The position numbers and the translations under genes are program-made. Shown here in pieces: positions 58,966 through 64,000 of a stretch of DNA of 64,000 nucleotides. The first letter of the stretch is position 1. The number at the start of each line of letters is the position of its first letter. Below the pieces are notes generated by a model. The model saw only the letters and a list, made by a program, of their open reading frames with translations. It searched no databases and had not been told where the DNA came from. Source of the stretch: DAOPJM01 sp964490325 (GTDB lineage: Bacteria; Bacillota; Clostridia; Christensenellales; CAG-138); assembly GCA_964490325.1 (NCBI GenBank), contig CAZBBX010000001.1, positions 1 to 64,000 of the forward strand, written 5' to 3'.

Positions 58966-61200
58966 ATGTTCGTACAGGTCGTTATCGACATAGCGCATGA
59001 GAAGATCGACCGCGCCTTTTGCTATCATGTGCCGCCCACGCTGACAGTTTGCGAGGGGCAGCATGTGCTGGCGCCGTTCGGTCGCGGCAACACGCCCAAG
59101 GAGGGCTTTGTTGTTGCGTGCAGCGAGACCTGTACCATTGAGAACTGCAAGGACATCCTGCGTGTTTTGGATGAGTATCCCATCTTTACCAAGGAGCAGC
59201 TCGACTTGGCAAGATGGATGCAGCGGGTGTACCATTGCCTGTTTGTGGATGCGCTGCGTCTGATGATTCCCGCGCAGCTGCGTGGCGAGCGCGTCACCGA
59301 AAAGACGATCCACACGCTTTCCCGCGCTAAGGATCTGTCGGCTGCGCAGCTTGATTCACTGAAGCGTGCGCCTAAGCAGCAGCAGGTTCTCAGTTGCTTC
59401 ACAAACAGCGACGCGGAACTGACGCGGCAGGATCTTCTTGGGATCATGGAGAATGCGGACGGCGCGATCCGTGCGCTCCTCAAAAAGGGCTTTCTCATCG
59501 AACACAGCCACAATGTGTTTCGGCGTCCGCCTCTGCAGGCAGAGCTGTGCGGCGATGTGGTCAAGACGCTCAACCCCCAACAGGAGACTGCGGTACAAGC
59601 CCTCTTGGAAAGCATGGATGCGAACCGCAGCGAGACCTTCCTTTTGCACGGCGTAACGGGAAGCGGGAAAACGGAGGTATATCTGCATGCGATCGCGCAT
59701 TGCCTCGCTCTTTCCAAGCAGGCGATCGTACTCGTGCCCGAGATCTCATTGACGCCGCAGACGGTCAGCCGCTTCACGGCACGCTTTGGCGGACGGATCG
59801 CCGTGCTGCACAGTCGCCTTTCCTCCGGGGAGCGTTTTGACGAGTGGAGACGCATCCGTCTTGGTCTTGCCGATATTGTGATCGGCGCAAGAAGCGCGAT
59901 CTTTGCGCCAATTACAAAGCTTGGCCTGATCGTCATCGACGAGGAACACGAGGGCAGCTATCAAAGCGAACGATCGCCAAGATACGCTGCAGTGGAGATC
60001 GCCACAAAGCGTTCCGCCGAGCAGCGCGCAGTCCTGCTGCTGGGAAGCGCGACCCCCTCCCTCACTGCCTACTACCGCGCCATAAACGGTCGCTACCGCT
60101 TATTGGAGCTGCCAAACCGCGTTTTGGATCATCCGCTTCCCAAGGTGGAAGTGGTTGACATGCGGGAGGAACTGCTGATGGGGAACAACGGCATCTTCTC
60201 CGAACGCTTGATTCTTCTGTTAGATCGCTGCATCAAGCGCGGCGAGCAGGCGATGCTCTTTTTGAACCGCCGCGGCTACTCCTCCTTTGTGTCCTGCCGC
60301 AGCTGCGGATATGTGCTGCGCTGCGACAACTGCGACGTTTCCATGACCTATCACAAGAGCGAACGCCGCACCCGCTGCCATTACTGCGGCGCTGTCAAGC
60401 CCTTGCCCACCATCTGTCCGCAATGCGGCCGCCCCTTCATCCGTCAGATCGGCGTGGGAACGGAGCAGGTGGAGGAAAAGGTCAAAGCGCTGTTTCCAAC
60501 CGTATCCTGTCTGCGCATGGACGCGGACACCGTCACCCACAAGGACGCGCACGCCGAGATCCTATCCGCCTTTGCCGCGCAGCGCGCACAGGTGCTGATA
60601 GGCACGCAGATGATCGCAAAGGGGCATGATTTTCCGCATGTAACCTTGGTTGGCATCGTTGCTGCGGATACGTCCCTAAACCTGCCCGATTACCGTTCCA
60701 CGGAGCGCACCTTTCAGCTGCTCACGCAGGTCGCAGGCCGTGCGGGTCGCGACGAAACACCAGGCGTGGTCGTTTTGCAGACCATGAACGCCTCGCATCC
60801 GGTGATCGGCTTTGCCAAGCGGCAGGACTATCGCGGCTTTTTCAACTATGAATTGGCCGAACGCAAAAAGTGCCTCTACCCTCCCTACTCGCTGTTTCTG
60901 CGCGCCCTGTATACCGCTGCGGACGCGGCGGCTCTCAAGCTGCATTGCGACACGCAGGCAAGCCTTTTGGACAAGGCCTACCGAACGCAGCTGAGCGCGG
61001 AGGCTCGAAGCAGCGTACTGCTGCTGGTGTCCTCCGAAGCGCCCATCATCAAAATGCAGGGACGCTTCCGCTGCCAGATCCTTATAAAACTGCTTCGCAC
61101 CCGCTGTCTTAAGGAGGTCTTGGATCTCAGCTATGACTTTTTTGCGGCGGAAAGCGAGTTTCGTCCCAATATTGAAGTAAATCCACAGGAAATGTATTGA
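58966..61200 (+). CDS. priA: Primosomal protein N' (replication restart helicase)
   Basis: SF2 helicase that reloads the replisome at stalled forks. 744 residues: 3'-end-binding N domain (VVIDIAHEKIDRAFCYHVP), Walker A GVTGSGKTE, DEEH in VIDEEHEGSYQ, LLGSATPS, eight zinc cysteines in the CRSCGYVLRCDNC and CHYCG/CPQCG runs, and IGTQMIAKGHDFPHVTLV. ATG 58966 has GGAGAG upstream; the frame before it lies in the terminator. coaBC, which normally precedes priA in this cluster, is absent. Confidence 0.96.
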   Translation: MFVQVVIDIAHEKIDRAFCYHVPPTLTVCEGQHVLAPFGRGNTPKEGFVVACSETCTIENCKDILRVLDEYPIFTKEQLDLARWMQRVYHCLFVDALRLMIPAQLRGERVTEKTIHTLSRAKDLSAAQLDSLKRAPKQQQVLSCFTNSDAELTRQDLLGIMENADGAIRALLKKGFLIEHSHNVFRRPPLQAELCGDVVKTLNPQQETAVQALLESMDANRSETFLLHGVTGSGKTEVYLHAIAHCLALSKQAIVLVPEISLTPQTVSRFTARFGGRIAVLHSRLSSGERFDEWRRIRLGLADIVIGARSAIFAPITKLGLIVIDEEHEGSYQSERSPRYAAVEIATKRSAEQRAVLLLGSATPSLTAYYRAINGRYRLLELPNRVLDHPLPKVEVVDMREELLMGNNGIFSERLILLLDRCIKRGEQAMLFLNRRGYSSFVSCRSCGYVLRCDNCDVSMTYHKSERRTRCHYCGAVKPLPTICPQCGRPFIRQIGVGTEQVEEKVKALFPTVSCLRMDADTVTHKDAHAEILSAFAAQRAQVLIGTQMIAKGHDFPHVTLVGIVAADTSLNLPDYRSTERTFQLLTQVAGRAGRDETPGVVVLQTMNASHPVIGFAKRQDYRGFFNYELAERKKCLYPPYSLFLRALYTAADAAALKLHCDTQASLLDKAYRTQLSAEARSSVLLLVSSEAPIIKMQGRFRCQILIKLLRTRCLKEVLDLSYDFFAAESEFRPNIEVNPQEMY

Positions 61201-61202
61201 AT

Positions 61203-63029
61203 ATGAAAAAGCATCCCAAAACCGTAAAAAAGCGATCCGATTGGAACCTCTTGTTCCGCTCCTTGAACGGATATAAGCGCTACCTCATCCTTGCGGCCGT
61301 ATGTGTGCTCTTGGCAACGGCTTGCAGCTACGCCGCGCCCTTTGTCACAAGCTTCACCTTGGACTATGTCATCGAGGGCAAGCAGCCCTCCGCGCCTCAA
61401 TTCGTGCTGCAGCTTGTGGAGGGCATCGGCGGACGCAGTTACCTTGTGCAAAACCTGTTGGTCTGCGCGCTTGCGTATCTGCTGTTCACGCTGTTCAACG
61501 GATTGTTTACCTACCTAAGACGGCGCTACGTTGCGGTGGCCGCCGAGAACATGGCTAAGAACATGCGCGATACCCTGTATCGGCACATCAACGCCGTCCC
61601 CTACGACTATCACAAGCATGTCAGCACGGGCGACCTTGTGCAGCGCTGCACCTCGGATGTGGATACGGTGCGCAAATTCATCTCGCTGCAATGCATGGAG
61701 ATCGTGCGCACCATCGTCATGTTTGTGCTGGCGCTTACCGTCATGTTCAGCATCCATTGGCGGATGGCGCTCATCTCCATGGCTGTGCTGCCCATCCTGA
61801 CAGTTTCCTCCTTTGTATACTTCAGCTATGTAAGACGCTACTTTAAGGAGTCCGACGAGGCGGAGGGAGCGCTTTCCACCGCCATCCAAGAGGATCTGAC
61901 GGGTGTTCGCGTGGTAAAGGCCTTTGGTCAACAGCGTGCCGAATACGATAAGTTCACCAAGCTGAACGGCGTCTTTCGGGAAAAAACGCAGAAGCTGGTC
62001 AATCTTTTAGGCTACTACTGGGGCATCTCGGACGCCATAGGCTATGCGCAGATCGCTGTCTCCTTGGTCGCAGGCGTGCTGTTCTATGTGAAGGGCGATT
62101 TTACACTGGGAAATGTAACGCTGTTTGTCACCTACACAGGCATGTTGACTTGGCCTGTGCGCCAGATGGGACGCATCCTTGCAGACTCCGGCAAGGCCGC
62201 AGTATCCTTGGGACGACTCAATGAGATCCTTGACGCGGAGGTCGAAAAGGAACCCGGCAAGGCGCTCACGCCCGATCTGCACGGCCCCGTCGTGTTTGAC
62301 AAGGTCTGCTTTGGATACGACAGACCCGACGAAGTCCTGCAGGATGTGAGCTTCACGGCGCAGCCCGGCGAGACCATTGCCATCTTGGGCGCGACAGGCT
62401 CCGGCAAGAGCAGTCTTGTGCAGCTGATGCAGCGTCTGTATCTGTGTACAGACGGACGCATCACCATCAACGGATATGACGTCAACGACATCGACCACGC
62501 GCACCTTCGGTGCAACATCGGCATCGTGCTGCAGGAGCCCTTCCTGTATTCAAGAAGCATACGCGATAACGTCCGAATCGTGCGTCCCGAGGCCGAGGAT
62601 GCGGAGATTTTTGAAGCAACGGAGCTTGCCGCCGTCCACGATGTGATCCTCTCCTTTGAGCAGGGGTATGACACCATCGTCGGAGAACGCGGCGTAACGC
62701 TCTCGGGCGGGCAGCAGCAGCGCATCGCCATTGCGCGAACGCTTATGCAGCACGCTTACATCCTCATCTTTGACGATTCGATGAGCGCTGTAGATACCGA
62801 GACCGACGCAAAGATCCGCGAATCCCTGCGCGGGGTGAACAAGGACGGCATCGTCTTCCTCATCTCCCACCGCATCACAACGCTGTGTCGCGCCGATCAG
62901 ATCCTTGTGCTGGAGCACGGGCGCATCGTGCAGCGGGGAACGCACGAGCAGCTTCTTAAGGAAGAAGGTCTGTATCGCCGCATTGCAAAGATCCAAGGCG
63001 CCATAGAGGAAGGAGGCGAACAGGCATGA
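61203..63029 (+). CDS. ABC exporter half-transporter, degenerate NBD
   Basis: A 608-residue type I exporter half: six membrane helices (about 20-320), then an ABC domain with Walker A GATGSGKSS, signature LSGGQQQR and Walker B ILIFDDSMSAVD. The second Asp stands where the catalytic Glu is normal, as in the degenerate half of heterodimeric exporters of the BmrC/LmrC type. H-loop ISHRIT is present. ATG 61203, with AGGAAA ten bases upstream and inside the end of priA. The partner gene follows with an ATGA overlap. Confidence 0.92.
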   Translation: MKKHPKTVKKRSDWNLLFRSLNGYKRYLILAAVCVLLATACSYAAPFVTSFTLDYVIEGKQPSAPQFVLQLVEGIGGRSYLVQNLLVCALAYLLFTLFNGLFTYLRRRYVAVAAENMAKNMRDTLYRHINAVPYDYHKHVSTGDLVQRCTSDVDTVRKFISLQCMEIVRTIVMFVLALTVMFSIHWRMALISMAVLPILTVSSFVYFSYVRRYFKESDEAEGALSTAIQEDLTGVRVVKAFGQQRAEYDKFTKLNGVFREKTQKLVNLLGYYWGISDAIGYAQIAVSLVAGVLFYVKGDFTLGNVTLFVTYTGMLTWPVRQMGRILADSGKAAVSLGRLNEILDAEVEKEPGKALTPDLHGPVVFDKVCFGYDRPDEVLQDVSFTAQPGETIAILGATGSGKSSLVQLMQRLYLCTDGRITINGYDVNDIDHAHLRCNIGIVLQEPFLYSRSIRDNVRIVRPEAEDAEIFEATELAAVHDVILSFEQGYDTIVGERGVTLSGGQQQRIAIARTLMQHAYILIFDDSMSAVDTETDAKIRESLRGVNKDGIVFLISHRITTLCRADQILVLEHGRIVQRGTHEQLLKEEGLYRRIAKIQGAIEEGGEQA

Positions 63030-64000
63030 GCTTTCAAAATGAGCAGGATTACTCAAATAAGTCTCAAAAGGTAGATTTTTCCTTGTGGAAGCGCTTGTTT
63101 ACCTATGCTTTGCACAACAAGCGCCTGCTAATAACAACGATCGTGTTTATGTTCATCGTTGCGGTCGTGGATACCTCGTATCCGCTGTTTACAAGCTATG
63201 CGATCGACAACTTCATCACGCCCAATACCACGCAGGGACTTGTTCCCTTTGCGATCCTGTACCTGCTGTTTGTCGCCATCCAAGGCTTCTCGACCTACAG
63301 CTTCATCAGCCGTTCGGGCAGGATGGAGATGGCGATCTCCTATGAGATACGGCAGGATGCTTTCCGCAAGCTGCAGGAATTGTCCTTCTCCTTCTACGAC
63401 AAGACCGCCGTTGGCTACCTGATGGCGCGCATGGTAAGCGATGTTGCCCGCCTTTCGGAGATGATCGCCTGGAGCATCGTCGATACGCTGTGGGCGTTCC
63501 TGTATGCGTTGGGCTGTATCATCATCATGCTGATAAAGAATCCCCTGCTTGCGCTCATCGTGATGGCCGTTCTTCCCCCTCTGCTGCTTGTGAGTATCTT
63601 TTTACAGCGCCGCATCCTTCGCTATCAGCGTGACGCAAGGCGGCACAACAGCCGCATCACGGGTGCTTTCAACGAGGGCATCATGAGTGCGCAGACGACC
63701 AAAACACTGGTTCGCGAGGAGAAGAACTCCGAGGAATTTGAGGAGCTTACGGGCAGCCTGCGCAAGGCGTCCATTAAGGCCGCGCTGGTCAGTGCAGCTT
63801 TCTTCCCGCTTGTTATCTCTTTGGGCGCCATAGGCACCTCCTTGGCGCTGTGTATCGGCGGTAAGGCGGTCGTCTCCCCTGAGCTGTCCATCATCGGCGG
63901 CATGAGCGCGGGTACCTTGGTCGCCTTCATCAGCTATGCCTCCAGCTTGTTCGACCCGATACAGCAGCTTGCGCATGTGTTTGCGGAGATGCAAAGCGCG
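63026..64000 (+). CDS. ABC exporter half-transporter, partner (3' end cut by window)
   Basis: Starts with ATG 63026 overlapping the previous stop, with GGAGG in the end of that gene, and stays open to the last base (325 codons). Only the membrane domain is visible: MSFQNEQDYSNKSQ, helices from about 33 (LLITTIVFMFIVAVVDTSYPL), the coupling-helix region RKLQELSFSFYDKTAVGYLMARMVSDV, and a QTTKTLVREEKN loop. The nucleotide-binding domain lies beyond the window. It should pair with the previous half and carry the competent ATP site. Confidence 0.92.
   Translation, partial: MSFQNEQDYSNKSQKVDFSLWKRLFTYALHNKRLLITTIVFMFIVAVVDTSYPLFTSYAIDNFITPNTTQGLVPFAILYLLFVAIQGFSTYSFISRSGRMEMAISYEIRQDAFRKLQELSFSFYDKTAVGYLMARMVSDVARLSEMIAWSIVDTLWAFLYALGCIIIMLIKNPLLALIVMAVLPPLLLVSIFLQRRILRYQRDARRHNSRITGAFNEGIMSAQTTKTLVREEKNSEEFEELTGSLRKASIKAALVSAAFFPLVISLGAIGTSLALCIGGKAVVSPELSIIGGMSAGTLVAFISYASSLFDPIQQLAHVFAEMQSA

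Noticed and set aside
1..64000. CRISPR arrays, insertion sequences, rRNA
   Set aside because: No regularly spaced repeats, transposase frames or rRNA segments were seen on either strand.

Overview
The window is a gene-dense, GC-rich (roughly 55-60% by eye) chromosomal segment of a low-oxygen Bacillota/Clostridia-type bacterium, probably gut-associated. This rests on gene content: a GGGtGRT-family protein, RemA, a cysteine T-box, ABC-F, a PPi-type phosphofructokinase, citrate lyase, thiolase/crotonase/3-hydroxybutyryl-CoA dehydrogenase, the yicC-remA-gmk-rpoZ-priA order, strong GGAGG ribosome sites, and frequent TTG/GTG starts. Promoters are unusually easy to read: many have a TTGnnn box, a 16-18 bp spacer and a TG-extended -10. 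No CRISPR array, prophage, IS element or rRNA was seen. One tRNA (Ala, GGC) is present.

Layout. 1-5475: 3' end of a GGGtGRT gene, a DUF2804 gene, alr on the opposite strand, rsmD-coaD-coiled-coil protein, and ybaK. 5470-10379 (minus): citrate lyase operon citD-citE-citF-citC-citXG. 10529-12840: membrane-anchored hydrolase and pfp. 12910-16486 (minus): an MsmK/UgpC-type ABC ATPase behind a structured leader, then feoA-feoB. 16637-19795 (minus): cysE-cysS and a membrane protein behind a cysteine T-box. 19999-21557: two secreted cohesin-module proteins. 21646-24606: folC-folD-HAD phosphatase. 24582-26830 (minus): NlpC/P60 hydrolase and a PflX-like radical SAM protein. 26965-30428: ABC-F and a glycerate kinase with an extra N-terminal region. 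30483-38905 (minus): SF2 helicase with membrane segments, thlA-crt-hbd, trkA-trkH, closely spaced as one run.

39025-39142: tRNA-Ala with its own promoter and terminator. 39294-48353: class A PBP, a two-component system, a SPOR-type protein, rnhA, a tyrosine recombinase, a small Cys-rich protein and lexA. 48408-51899 (minus): patatin-like lipase, lipoyl-less E2-like acyltransferase and acyl-CoA synthetase. 52144-56805: zinc-ribbon membrane protein with an ABC-2 exporter. 56910-61200: yicC-remA-gmk-rpoZ-priA. 61203-64000: two ABC exporter half-transporters, the second cut by the window end.

How the genes fit together. Central metabolism is fermentative: citrate cleavage to acetate and oxaloacetate, glycolysis with a PPi-type PFK, and the acetyl-CoA to crotonyl-CoA arm of butyrate synthesis. 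Cysteine synthesis and cysteinyl-tRNA charging share one T-box. Cell-wall genes (alr, PBP, NlpC/P60, SPOR) are scattered. The least explained items are the membrane helicase, the paired cohesins, the patatin/E2-like/ligase cluster, the switch-like leader before the sugar ABC ATPase, and the perfect inverted repeat on the promoter of the recombinase.
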